Origin: Tardiphaga sp.
Lineage (GTDB): Bacteria; Pseudomonadota; Alphaproteobacteria; Rhizobiales; Xanthobacteraceae
Reading direction: 5' to 3'
NCBI GenBank assembly: GCA_030147505.1
Contig: JASBVG010000103.1
Span: 1 to 61,784 of the forward strand
Length of the DNA stretch: 61,784 nucleotides
Each line of letters opens with the position of its first letter. Position 1 is the stretch's first letter. The position numbers were made by a program, and so were the translations under genes. Positions 34,543-42,115 of the stretch are shown piece after piece. Under the pieces are notes generated by a model. That model saw only the letters and a list, made by a program, of their open reading frames with translations, was not told the DNA's origin and did no database searches.

Positions 34543-34868
34543 GCATCCCTTGCGAAGGCATTTCCGTCCTTCGCGATCGAACAGTCGTTGTCGAGTCTCG
34601 ATTGCCGCTTAGAAATTCACCGCGAAGCCTGCAAAACCGGCAAGTTCATGGTGAATGAAGCGCCCCCGCTAGCACACACGCTCAACTCACGTTTGATGAA
34701 ACGTCCCCTCAGTCCGCGACAACGTTGTGTGCGAACTAAAGTTCGTCGCACTGCACAACATTACGCAGCGCAAAGAGACGAGACTATGGCAACGCAACAC
34801 CGGAGCAGGGGATGTCACCATCGGCCGATCTGACTCATCAAAGCAGAGCGTTGAGAATGAGAAGAGAT
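34543..34868. promoter_or_regulatory. Intergenic region upstream of the main EPS operon
   Basis: 326 nt with no gene that I can support. It holds GCGAAGG-N9-CCTTCGC (34552-34574), immediately before the barrel gene start, and an imperfect inverted repeat GTGCGAAC-TAAA-GTTCG-TC-GCAC (34729-34751). The region must contain the promoter of the minus-strand operon that runs from 34542 to 24704; the exact -35 and -10 boxes cannot be assigned. Confidence 0.45.
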
Positions 34869-35447
34869 TTAGAAATATCGTTCGGGAACGCGCACATTGT
34901 CTCCGGGATAAAGGAGAACGGGCGCATCCATGGGATAAATCTCTTCTACCGTCGAGCCTGCGCGCCGTAGATACACTTTGCTCTCGTTGGCCCGATAGGT
35001 GTATCCGCCTGCCGTGGCCACAGCGTCGAGAACGGTAAGGCCGACTCGATATGGATATTCGCCGCTCTTCTTCACCTCGCCGAGGATATAGAACGGACGA
35101 TACGCAACCATTTCCACATTGACGCGTGGATCTCTTACGATTCCCTTGGCGAGAGCCGATGTGATGTTGCGCTCGAGTTGTTTGGTGGTGAGACCCGCCG
35201 CCTTCACCTGGCCAGCTAGCGGTATCGAGACATTTCCGTTCGCATCGATTTCATACTCGCCGGTAATATCAGGCTCGCCATAAACCTTGAGGCGAACACG
35301 ATCGGTAGGACCGAGGATATAGGCGCCCGAAGGGGAAGCGGCGGAGAGGCGTTGCTGCGCGGAACCGCTTGGCGTATCGGCGACAACTGCACCGAATGTG
35401 AGCAAGGACAGGACAAACAGACCGGCAAGCCGGCGAAGCGATGGCAT
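34869..35447 (-). CDS. Short Wza/ExoF-like polysaccharide export protein
   Basis: 192 residues from the ATG at 35447, preceded by GGGGG. A Sec signal peptide (RRLAGLFVLSLLTFGAVVADT) is followed by the Poly_export domain, with YILGPTDRVRLKVYGEPDIT and GEYEIDANGNVSIPLAGQVK, and then the SLBB-type segment FYILGEVKKSGEYPYRVGLTVLDAVATAGG. It lacks the C-terminal amphipathic helices of E. coli Wza, so it may only span the periplasm. It lies upstream of the barrel gene on the same strand but across a 326-nt gap, so it has its own transcript or is read through. No lipobox Cys is seen. Confidence 0.92.
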   Translation of the reverse strand: MPSLRRLAGLFVLSLLTFGAVVADTPSGSAQQRLSAASPSGAYILGPTDRVRLKVYGEPDITGEYEIDANGNVSIPLAGQVKAAGLTTKQLERNITSALAKGIVRDPRVNVEMVAYRPFYILGEVKKSGEYPYRVGLTVLDAVATAGGYTYRANESKVYLRRAGSTVEEIYPMDAPVLLYPGDNVRVPERYF

Positions 35448-35595
35448 GATAGACCCCCAACAAGATACCAATTCGATCATCTGCATCAATTCGATGACAT
35501 TTGATCGCGAACTGTCCGGCTAAAAACGGCGAAAGAAAGTTTGACGTTCCCATAACGTCAGCAATCGCCGTGCGCGATCGCATTTCCATACTCTG

Positions 35596-36327
35596 CTACA
35601 GAACCATGACCTCCGTGCCTTCGATCGCGATGCAGGTGAGGATACCGCTGCGCCACGCCCCGGTGTCAATGTTGACGCGATTGTCTCGAATGTCCGCATG
35701 TGGAACCGGCGTGTGACCATGCACGACATACAGTCCATGATCGGCGGCGGAATTCAGGAACTCGTCGCGAATCCACATCAGGTCGTTCGGGTCTTGGGCA
35801 TCAAGACGCACGCCCGGACGAATGCCAGCGTGAACGAACAGGAAGTCGCCACAGCGAATATTGTTCCGTAGGCAGCGCAAAAAAAGTTGGTGGGTCGTGG
35901 GAAGGGCCGCGCGGAGCGCGTGTTGCACCTCTTCTGCGGTCTCACCGCGCGTTGGTGTGATGCCATATGATGCCAGTGTGGCGAGACCGCCGAGCTGTCG
36001 CCAGCCATCGAGTGCAGAAGGATTGTCGTAAAGGAACTCCTCCATCAGAGCTTCATGGTTCCCGCGCAGGCAGATTGCATGGTTTTGCACCAGGCGCACT
36101 GCCAACAGATCGATCACACCCTTCGAATCCGCGCCGCGATCGATGTAATCTCCAACATAGACCTCGCCGGCAAAAGCGATCGGCCGGCGTTGGATGTCTT
36201 CATCGATGCGGGCGATGACGTCTTGCAGAAGGTCCGCGCGGCCATGGATGTCACCGATGGCATAGATGCGTGTCTCAGGCGGCAGCGCCGCCTTGCTCAG
36301 ACGCTGATGGGAAGGGCGGCGCGGCAT
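35596..36327 (-). CDS. PPP-type serine/threonine protein phosphatase (metallophosphoesterase)
   Basis: 243 residues from the ATG at 36327 (MPRRPSHQRL); a TTG at 36336 adds three residues. The metal-binding motifs are complete: GDIHG (25-29), VGDYIDRG and RGNHE, then a His in VHAGIRPG and a second VHGHTPV. This is the calcineurin-like PPP group, close to the lambda phosphatase / PrpA class, which can use both phospho-Ser/Thr and phospho-Tyr. Its place between the export protein and the initiating transferase, in a locus with a tyrosine autokinase, makes it a candidate antagonist of that kinase, which is an inference. Confidence 0.9.
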   Translation of the reverse strand: MPRRPSHQRLSKAALPPETRIYAIGDIHGRADLLQDVIARIDEDIQRRPIAFAGEVYVGDYIDRGADSKGVIDLLAVRLVQNHAICLRGNHEALMEEFLYDNPSALDGWRQLGGLATLASYGITPTRGETAEEVQHALRAALPTTHQLFLRCLRNNIRCGDFLFVHAGIRPGVRLDAQDPNDLMWIRDEFLNSAADHGLYVVHGHTPVPHADIRDNRVNIDTGAWRSGILTCIAIEGTEVMVL

Positions 36328-36470
36328 GATCGTCAAACTATGACGGGGAACTTGCTGCGGTCAAATTCAATCGCCCACACATCATCTAGTGGTGTGGCGA
36401 CAATGTCGGCTGTGGACGCGCGGATGAAGCCGATGGCGGAACCAGCATGCGATCTAGAAGAACCTGCGAT

Positions 36471-36719
36471 CTAAAAGAAAATGAATCGGACGGAGGTAAT
36501 AATGGCGAGCCACGCAAACGCCGTCGCGAGAATGATGAGATAGCGCAGCTTTCGATTGGCGCTCTGCGTGGGTTCGGAGAGTGACTGATCCATGACAGCC
36601 TCGTCCGTTTGTGGTGCGAAGCCGCTCATCGCATCGGCACGCAGCGCATCGGCACGATCAGGCAGCACGAGAAGCCGGGCTCCCGATGTGTGGGTCTGTG
36701 TGGTCCGCCTCAACGCCAT
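36471..36719 (-). CDS. Small single-helix membrane protein, hypothetical
   Basis: 82 residues as the longest reading (MALRRTTQTH). The end SANRKLRYLIILATAFAWLA followed by IITSVRFIFF is a clear C-terminal membrane helix. Two later starts, at 36632 and at 36593 (MDQSLSEPT, with GAGG 5 nt upstream), are also possible; the last would give 40 residues and has the better ribosome-binding site. No family is recognised. The gene lies just upstream of the phosphatase gene on the same strand, 143 nt away. Confidence 0.4.
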   Translation of the reverse strand: MALRRTTQTHTSGARLLVLPDRADALRADAMSGFAPQTDEAVMDQSLSEPTQSANRKLRYLIILATAFAWLAIITSVRFIFF

Positions 36720-37236
36720 GGTCGCAACCGACGATGTCCGACTGAAAAATACTGTTGTTACGCGGCACCTAATGCCGGGCTGTTTAGCATTCGATGAAAA
36801 ATCAAAGTCGAATCGCAGCCATCACGCCTTCAGCTCGAACGTGATGAAGGAAATCATGCACCGGTTCGCGCGAATGTGCGACGAGAATTTCGAACAAAAC
36901 GTTCTGCCAGATTTTTGCATGGCTGCCCCGAGGCGAATGCAGCGCAAGGCAGTCATAAATTGCTAAGCGCTTTTTCTCACACAGAATTTTCCGCGCCGCA
37001 CAATCTTTCGCACACGTCGTGCTGCAAACTCATGCACGTCAATACCGCTTTGCGGCCCCAATTCGCGCAAAGAGTTAAAGGAACTTCATTGGCGAAAGCT
37101 ATTCGAAGTGTGGGGCAAGGTGTTTGTGAGCATTCGCATCAGCGAATGCCATGATGCTGACGAACTGGTTGTGTGTCACGTCGCCCGCGCTGAGGAGATA
37201 TTACCCACCAAAGTTCCAGCAGGGAGCGTCAACCAA
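36720..37236. promoter_or_regulatory. Intergenic region upstream of the initiating transferase
   Basis: 517 nt without a supported gene, apart from the 5' extension of the transferase frame to 37108. It is lower in GC than its surroundings and contains GTGCGACGAG (36876-36885), whose first nine bases are also found on the minus strand at 34743-34751. It is expected to hold the promoter of the plus-strand EPS genes, and possibly a long leader. Confidence 0.4.
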
Positions 37237-38007
37237 ATGGTCTCTACTGTTTCAGTTGGTCTCGAACGAAGCAAAGTGACTCCGCTCTGGAAAGGGCAAC
37301 AGCTTATCTCGATGCGTCCGGTGGAACTTGCCGGCGGTTACGGAACCTATGGCAGCAGTGCCTATCGTGGTCGTCGCAGCAAAGCGGTCGTCCGGCGCGA
37401 ACCTTCGGCGTCCATCACCAAAAGGTTGTTCGACGTCGCGGCATCGGGCTCGGCGCTGCTGTTCTTTCTGCCCTTCTTCCTGGTCGTTGCCGCGATCATC
37501 AAGGCGACGTCGCCGGGGCCGGTATTCTTTACGCAGTATCGCTACGGCTACCGCAACCGCACCTTCAAGATCTACAAGTTCCGTTCGATGCGCAGCGATC
37601 TCGGAGACAAGCTTGGCGTTCAGCAGACTGTGCAGGGCGATGCGCGTGTGACGAAGATCGGCAAGATCTTGCGCAAGACGAGCTTCGACGAACTCCCCCA
37701 GCTCATCAATGTACTGAAGGGCGACATGTCGCTGGTCGGGCCGCGCCCCCATGTGCCGGGGATGCTGGCTGCCAATATGCTCTATGAAGATCTCGTTCCG
37801 TATTACTTCCAGCGCCACAGCGCGCGTCCGGGGATCACCGGTCTCGCCCAGATCAGCGGCTGCCGCGGCAGCACCGTCGATCCCAAGCTGGCGATCGCCC
37901 GCATCGATCACGATCTCGACTATATCTCGAGCTGGTCGATGGCGCGGGACATCCGCATCATCATCCAGACGGTGCGCAAGGAATTTATTTCCGGCAACGC
38001 ATTCTAA
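37237..38007 (+). CDS. Initiating sugar-1-phosphate transferase (ExoY/WcaJ-type, PHPT)
   Basis: 256 residues from the ATG at 37237, with AGGGAG upstream; the frame is open to 37108 but the upstream part is atypical. A single hydrophobic helix (SGSALLFFLPFFLVVAAIIK) precedes the catalytic core: SPGPVFFTQYRYGYRNRTFKIYKFRSM, KTSFDELPQLINVLKGDMSLVGPRPH and ARPGITGLAQISG. This is the bacterial sugar transferase family, which moves Gal-1-P or Glc-1-P from UDP-sugar to undecaprenyl phosphate. It starts the repeat unit. The length and single helix resemble ExoY rather than the longer WcaJ/GumD. Confidence 0.93.
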   Translation: MVSTVSVGLERSKVTPLWKGQQLISMRPVELAGGYGTYGSSAYRGRRSKAVVRREPSASITKRLFDVAASGSALLFFLPFFLVVAAIIKATSPGPVFFTQYRYGYRNRTFKIYKFRSMRSDLGDKLGVQQTVQGDARVTKIGKILRKTSFDELPQLINVLKGDMSLVGPRPHVPGMLAANMLYEDLVPYYFQRHSARPGITGLAQISGCRGSTVDPKLAIARIDHDLDYISSWSMARDIRIIIQTVRKEFISGNAF

Positions 38008-38130
38008 CCCAGGTGGCTGCCTATCCGTGAAGGATGTAGCCGGCAAGGATGTGTCCGGCTGCGCGATGAGCGCTGTCACGCATCCAGGCGTTCTTCAGAT
38101 TGAAACTGCCTCGAACGAAGGGTGACAGCG

Positions 38131-38922
38131 ATGTCCGCCACGCAACGAACCAAGCAGATCCTGAAGGATACGTTTCCCTCCATGTGGCTGCGCTGGCGCT
38201 TTATGAAGCGGCCGAAATCGGCGGAGCGCGAATTGAATTATCTCGACAAGATCGTGCCGGCCGGCGCGGTCACCGTCGATATCGGCGCCAATGTCGGGCT
38301 TTATACGCAGAAGCTCGCCAGGCTGTCGGGCAAGGTTCATGCCTTCGAGCCGTCTCGTGACATGGCGATGCTGCTGCGCCGGACCTCGGCGCCGAATGTC
38401 AGCATCCACGAGATCGCACTGTCGGATCACGAAGGCGATGCGGATCTCTACATTCCGCAGAGTGACGATGGGCTGGTCCACGGTCTCGCCTCGCTCGAAC
38501 AGTCGCATGCCCCGAACACGACCAATGTCGTGGCCGCTCATGTGCCACTGGCCCGGCTCGACGGTGTCATGAAGGACGATGTCGCCTTCGTGAAGGTCGA
38601 TGTGGAAGGGCACGAGCTCAGCGTGCTGAAGGGCGCGATCGGCCTGATCGATCGCTGCCAGCCGGTATTCCTCGTCGAAGCCGAGGATCGTCACCGCCCC
38701 GATGCGACGAAGTCGATCTTCGAGTTCTTCGAGATCAAGGACTATCGCGGCTATTTTCTTGCTGATGACGACATCGTCCCCGTGGATTTCTTCGATGTCG
38801 CAACGATGCAGGATCCCGACGCGTTGTTGCCCAATGGTGGCCGTAAACCCGGGCAATCCTACGTGAACAACTTCTTCTTCTTTCCGCGACATCTCGATGG
38901 CGAGCTGCTGCTCAGCAGCTGA
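38131..38922 (+). CDS. FkbM-family methyltransferase
   Basis: 263 residues from the ATG at 38131, with GAAGGGTG upstream. Motifs: SAM-binding VTVDIGANVGLYTQKLARLSG, HAFEPSRDMAMLLRRTSAPNV, IHEIALSDHEGDADLYIP and FVKVDVEGHELSVLKGA, the standard FkbM set. Members methylate sugar hydroxyls and other substrates. In the EPS locus it is a candidate sugar O-methyltransferase for the repeat unit or a terminal residue. It lies 123 nt after the initiating transferase on the same strand. Confidence 0.92.
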   Translation: MSATQRTKQILKDTFPSMWLRWRFMKRPKSAERELNYLDKIVPAGAVTVDIGANVGLYTQKLARLSGKVHAFEPSRDMAMLLRRTSAPNVSIHEIALSDHEGDADLYIPQSDDGLVHGLASLEQSHAPNTTNVVAAHVPLARLDGVMKDDVAFVKVDVEGHELSVLKGAIGLIDRCQPVFLVEAEDRHRPDATKSIFEFFEIKDYRGYFLADDDIVPVDFFDVATMQDPDALLPNGGRKPGQSYVNNFFFFPRHLDGELLLSS

Positions 38923-38938
38923 AACGTCGCGGCATCAA

Positions 38939-38983
38939 GGCATGATCCCGAAAAGTGACTACCGGTTCGGATCAGATCATGCC
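38939..38983. repeat. Dispersed palindromic repeat (GCATGATC...GATCATGC family), copy 1
   Basis: GGCATGATC (38939-38947) and GATCATGCC (38975-38983) bracket an interior CCGAAAAGTG-N5-CCGGTTCGG. It matches the layout of a second copy at 41343-41389. I recall this family as common between genes in Bradyrhizobiaceae; its copy number here outside the window is unknown. Confidence 0.8.
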
Positions 38984-39044
38984 TCTAAAACTGGGGGCGT
39001 CCGGGTTGTTCTGACCGCGGACCTATAAAAAGACAGGACATGCA

Positions 39045-40364
39045 ATGCGAATTGCGATGATTGGCGCCGGCTATGTCGGGCTGGTGTCGGGTGCGTGCTT
39101 TTCGGACTTCGGCCATCACGTCACCTGCGTCGATACCGACCAGGGCAAGATCGATGCGCTCAATCGCGGCGAGATACCGATTCACGAGCCGGGCCTCGAT
39201 GCGCTGGTCGTCAGCAATGCGAAGCAGAAGCGTCTGAATTTCGTCACCGACATCACCAAGGCAGTGGGGGACGCTGAAGTCGTGTTCATCGCCGTCGGAA
39301 CGCCGTCGCGGCGCGGCGACGGCCATGCCGATCTCACCTATGTCTATGCGGCTGCCCGCGAGATCGCGAAATCCATCACCAAATTCACGGTGGTCGTGAA
39401 CAAATCGACCGTGCCGGTCGGCACCGGCGACGAGGTCGAGCGCATCATCCGCGAGGAAAATCCCGGCGCCGAATTCGCAGTCGTCTCCAATCCGGAATTT
39501 CTGCGCGAAGGCGCGGCGATTCGTGACTTCAAGCATCCCGACCGTATCGTGATCGGCTCGAGCGATACGCGCGCCAAGCAGGTGATGGCCGAAGTCTATC
39601 GCCCGCTGCATCTCAATACATCGCCGATCCTCTATACTGATCGTCGCACGGCCGAGCTCACCAAATACGCTGCCAATTCCTTCCTCGCCACCAAGGTCGC
39701 CTTCATCAACGAGATCGCAGACCTGGCTGAAAAGGTCGGTGCCAATGTGCAGGAGGTCGCGCGCGGCATCGGGCTCGACAATCGCATTGGCCAGAAATTC
39801 CTCCATGCCGGTCCCGGCTATGGCGGCTCGTGCTTCCCGAAGGACACGCTGGCGTTGATCAAGACCGGTCAGGACCATGAGGCGCCGCTGCGCATCGTCG
39901 AAACCGTTGTTGCGGTCAACGACCAGCGCAAGCGCGCGATGGCCCGCAAGGTGGCGCATGCTTTCGGCGGCAATCTGCGCGGCAAGACCATCGCCATTCT
40001 CGGCGTCACCTTCAAGCCGAACACCGACGACATGCGCGATGCGCCGTCGATCCCGCTGATCACGGCATTGCAGGACATGGGTGCGGAGATTCGTATCTAT
40101 GATCCCGTCGGCATGGAGCAGGCGAAGAAGGTGTTCGAGAATGTCACCTTCTGCGAGAGCGCCTATGATTGCGCGCGCGGGAGCCATGCGGTGACCATCG
40201 TCACCGAATGGGAGCAGTTCCGAGCACTGGATCTGAAGGAGATGGCGTCGATCATGGCCTGTCCGGTGATCGTCGATCTCCGCAACATCTATTCGCCGGA
40301 CGAAGTGATCCGCAACGGATTCCTGTATAGCGGCGTCGGCCGCCCGCAATCCGTCGCGTATTGA
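39045..40364 (+). CDS. ugd: UDP-glucose 6-dehydrogenase
   Basis: 439 residues. NAD-binding GAGYVGL at 7-13 is followed by VGTPSRRGDGHADL, NKSTVPVGTGDE, SNPEFLREGAAIRDF and YAANSFLATKVAFINE. The catalytic Cys263 is in GPGYGGSCFPKD, and GVTFKPNTDDMRDAPS marks the UDP-binding domain. The length is standard for the class of about 440 aa. It oxidises UDP-glucose to UDP-glucuronate in the cytosol, so the EPS is probably acidic. It lies in line with the transferase and methyltransferase genes but is preceded by a repeat element, so it may have its own promoter. Confidence 0.97.
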   Translation: MRIAMIGAGYVGLVSGACFSDFGHHVTCVDTDQGKIDALNRGEIPIHEPGLDALVVSNAKQKRLNFVTDITKAVGDAEVVFIAVGTPSRRGDGHADLTYVYAAAREIAKSITKFTVVVNKSTVPVGTGDEVERIIREENPGAEFAVVSNPEFLREGAAIRDFKHPDRIVIGSSDTRAKQVMAEVYRPLHLNTSPILYTDRRTAELTKYAANSFLATKVAFINEIADLAEKVGANVQEVARGIGLDNRIGQKFLHAGPGYGGSCFPKDTLALIKTGQDHEAPLRIVETVVAVNDQRKRAMARKVAHAFGGNLRGKTIAILGVTFKPNTDDMRDAPSIPLITALQDMGAEIRIYDPVGMEQAKKVFENVTFCESAYDCARGSHAVTIVTEWEQFRALDLKEMASIMACPVIVDLRNIYSPDEVIRNGFLYSGVGRPQSVAY

Positions 40365-40375
40365 GCCAGGATGAA

Positions 40376-40405
40376 ACCGAAGCTGCGCTATTGCGTGGCT
40401 TCGGT
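40376..40405 (-). terminator. Hairpin between ugd and the convergent gene
   Basis: ACCGAAGC (40376-40383) pairs with GCTTCGGT (40398-40405) around a 14-nt loop. On the minus strand it is followed by TTTCAT. It overlaps the last codons of the minus-strand gene and lies 11 nt past the ugd stop, so it may serve both. Confidence 0.5.
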
Positions 40406-40828
40406 CTTCGGCGTCATCGTGCTCTCGACCGAAGCCGCGATGTGATCGTCTGCTCCGTGGAACAGGGCTTCGACGCCTTCGCCGCCGAGATACCAGCTGC
40501 CGAAATAATAGGTCGCTCCGACAATGGCGGCGGCCATGATGAGGCCGCGGCCCACGGAAATGACGATGTCGGCCCTGGTGATCTGGTGCATCAAGCTTTC
40601 CCGTTGAGGGCCGTCATCATTCGACGCGGCAGTTGTCCCAAACGCGCCGAGGAACTCGACAACGAGCAACAGGGCGATAAAGCCTGCGGACAATAGCGAA
40701 ATTGAGACGAGCTGCCTGCTGCCAAGGCCGAATTCGTCCATCGCGAGCGAGCCCATCGAATAGGCAAACAGCGCCGCGCTCCCGCCGCCGATCACGATGA
40801 TCGCGATCAATTCCAGGATTCGTCCCAT
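40388..40828 (-). CDS. Three-helix membrane protein, hypothetical
   Basis: 146 residues with hydrophobic helices at about 5-26 (LIAIIVIGGGSAALFAYSMG), 41-64 and 90-113. The loop between helices two and three is polar (TTAASNDDGPQRESLMHQIT). No family is assigned. It opens MGRILELIAII and is transcribed against ugd. There is no evident link to the EPS pathway beyond position. Confidence 0.65.
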   Translation of the reverse strand: MGRILELIAIIVIGGGSAALFAYSMGSLAMDEFGLGSRQLVSISLLSAGFIALLLVVEFLGAFGTTAASNDDGPQRESLMHQITRADIVISVGRGLIMAAAIVGATYYFGSWYLGGEGVEALFHGADDHIAASVESTMTPKTEATQ

Positions 40829-41007
40829 GCGTGACCATCTCCGCTGGGGATGGTGGATTCAACCGTCGCATTTGCGACAATTCACCCCAGTTTAAGACGC
40901 GGATCGGACACTGACGAATACAAAACGTCACAAATGCGCGGAACCAAGGTATAGTATGACAGTTGCATGCGAGTTTGGGGATCGGGACCTTGGCGCGGGG
41001 CAGCAGG

Positions 41008-41343
41008 ATGCGGTCTAAGGGGATGGCAATCGCATTGGCGCTGGCCTTTGCATCGCCGGCATCGGCCAGTGAAATCGATCAAATGGCATCCAACCTGGAA
41101 AAGAGCTGTTCGAATCATTTCCGCAAGCGACCGAACCGCCCTTCGAACGATTCAAAGAAATTTTGCAGATGCTTTGCCGCCGAATTCACCTCGACGATTT
41201 CCCTGCGTGAGATCGACAGTGCGGGCGGATCGGTGACGCCTGAAATTCAGGAGCATTTCGAGCGCGCTGCAGAGAGTTGCGGGCGTGATGTCGCGCCGGA
41301 TGTCGCACAAGCCGGCAGGGCATGGGCGACACAAGACAACTAG
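41008..41343 (+). CDS. Small exported protein, hypothetical
   Basis: 111 residues from the ATG at 41008: MRSKGMAIALALAFASPASA is a signal peptide with cleavage after ASA. The mature protein has four cysteines (KSCSN, KFCRCF, ESCGRD) in a helical framework. The pattern resembles small periplasmic proteins seen across Bradyrhizobiaceae, but I do not assign a family. A start at 41023 is also possible. A palindromic repeat begins at the stop codon. Confidence 0.65.
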   Translation: MRSKGMAIALALAFASPASASEIDQMASNLEKSCSNHFRKRPNRPSNDSKKFCRCFAAEFTSTISLREIDSAGGSVTPEIQEHFERAAESCGRDVAPDVAQAGRAWATQDN

Positions 41344-41389
41344 AGCATGATCCGAAAGTGGAGGTCGGTTTTCGGAGAAGATCATGCTC
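41343..41389. repeat. Dispersed palindromic repeat (GCATGATC family), copy 2
   Basis: GAGCATGATC (41343-41352) and GATCATGCTC (41380-41389), with interior CCGAAAGTGG and CGGTTTTCGG, form a stem-loop. It is the same family as 38939-38983 and directly abuts the preceding stop codon, where it could act as a terminator or mRNA stabiliser. Confidence 0.8.
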
Positions 41390-41518
41390 CGATAAAGAGA
41401 CTTTGGCGTTTGATCGTCTCATGTCGTGAGACTGACTCACTCTCGCCTCATTTGATGCAGAGTTTGTGGCTGTTGGCGCATTGGGGACGTCTTCGCGCCG
41501 GCATCGGGGACTGTTCAA

Positions 41519-41683
41519 TTGACGATATCTCGCTCCAAGGCGCCGCCCGCGTCGCGCACGCCCATATCCGGGCTGAAGCAGAAAGCAGGGCCTGCGGTCG
41601 AAGCCGTATCGGTCGCTTGCGCCCATTTGTTTGCGGTGGCGGCCATGGTTGTCATCGCCGGTCTGGTTATTTACGCGAGATAG
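41519..41683 (+). CDS. Very small single-helix membrane protein
   Basis: 54 residues from a TTG with GGGGA upstream at about 9 nt. The N-terminal 25 residues are basic and Pro-rich. The end (ACAHLFAVAAMVVIAGLVIY, then AR) is a strong membrane helix. The stop is 5 nt before the next start, as in an operon. No family is recognised. It is short, so it may be missed by gene finders. Confidence 0.5.
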   Translation: MTISRSKAPPASRTPISGLKQKAGPAVEAVSVACAHLFAVAAMVVIAGLVIYAR

Positions 41684-41688
41684 GATTG

Positions 41689-41943
41689 ATGCGTTCAGTT
41701 TCGCTGGGGCTTGTCGTTGCAGCCCTCACGCTTTCCATGGTTCGCCCGTCGACGGCGCAGAGAGTTCTGTCTTTCGAACCTCTTGCGATGGATCCGTATT
41801 CCACCGTCTATGTCGATAACGGCTCGTGCTCCGCGGGCAAGGTGCTGAAGGTGCAGGGCGCGCCTAATAATCAGCGCCGCAAGAAGAGTTGCGTGCCGCT
41901 GTCCGATTTGCGCGGACCCACCGATCCCGTCCGTACCCGGTAA
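41689..41943 (+). CDS. Small exported protein, hypothetical
   Basis: 84 residues from the ATG at 41689. MRSVSLGLVVAALTLSMVRP is a signal peptide followed by STAQ; the mature part (about 60 aa) contains STVYVDNGSCSAGKVLKVQG and KKSCVPL, with two cysteines that may pair. The frame is open back to 41347, but that part overlaps the small membrane gene and the repeat and does not look coding. Similar small proteins with a YVD-GSC motif occur in this bacterial group as I recall them; the function is unknown. Confidence 0.65.
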   Translation: MRSVSLGLVVAALTLSMVRPSTAQRVLSFEPLAMDPYSTVYVDNGSCSAGKVLKVQGAPNNQRRKKSCVPLSDLRGPTDPVRTR

Positions 41944-42115
41944 GCGCTGAAGCCGAGCTTGCAGGAGGGTGCCCGTCCCGTGTTTGGGGGCCGGATACCG
42001 GGGATGTCCTGACAACTGGCATCGAGATTGCTAGAAAAGACATCGGCATTGCCAATGTCGATCAGACCGGCTTGCATGCCTGTGCCGGTTCCGAATCGAG
42101 ATTGGATCAACCCAA

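Noticed and set aside
38985..40349. 454-codon minus-strand frame across ugd
   Set aside because: Antisense to a fully conserved UDP-glucose dehydrogenase.
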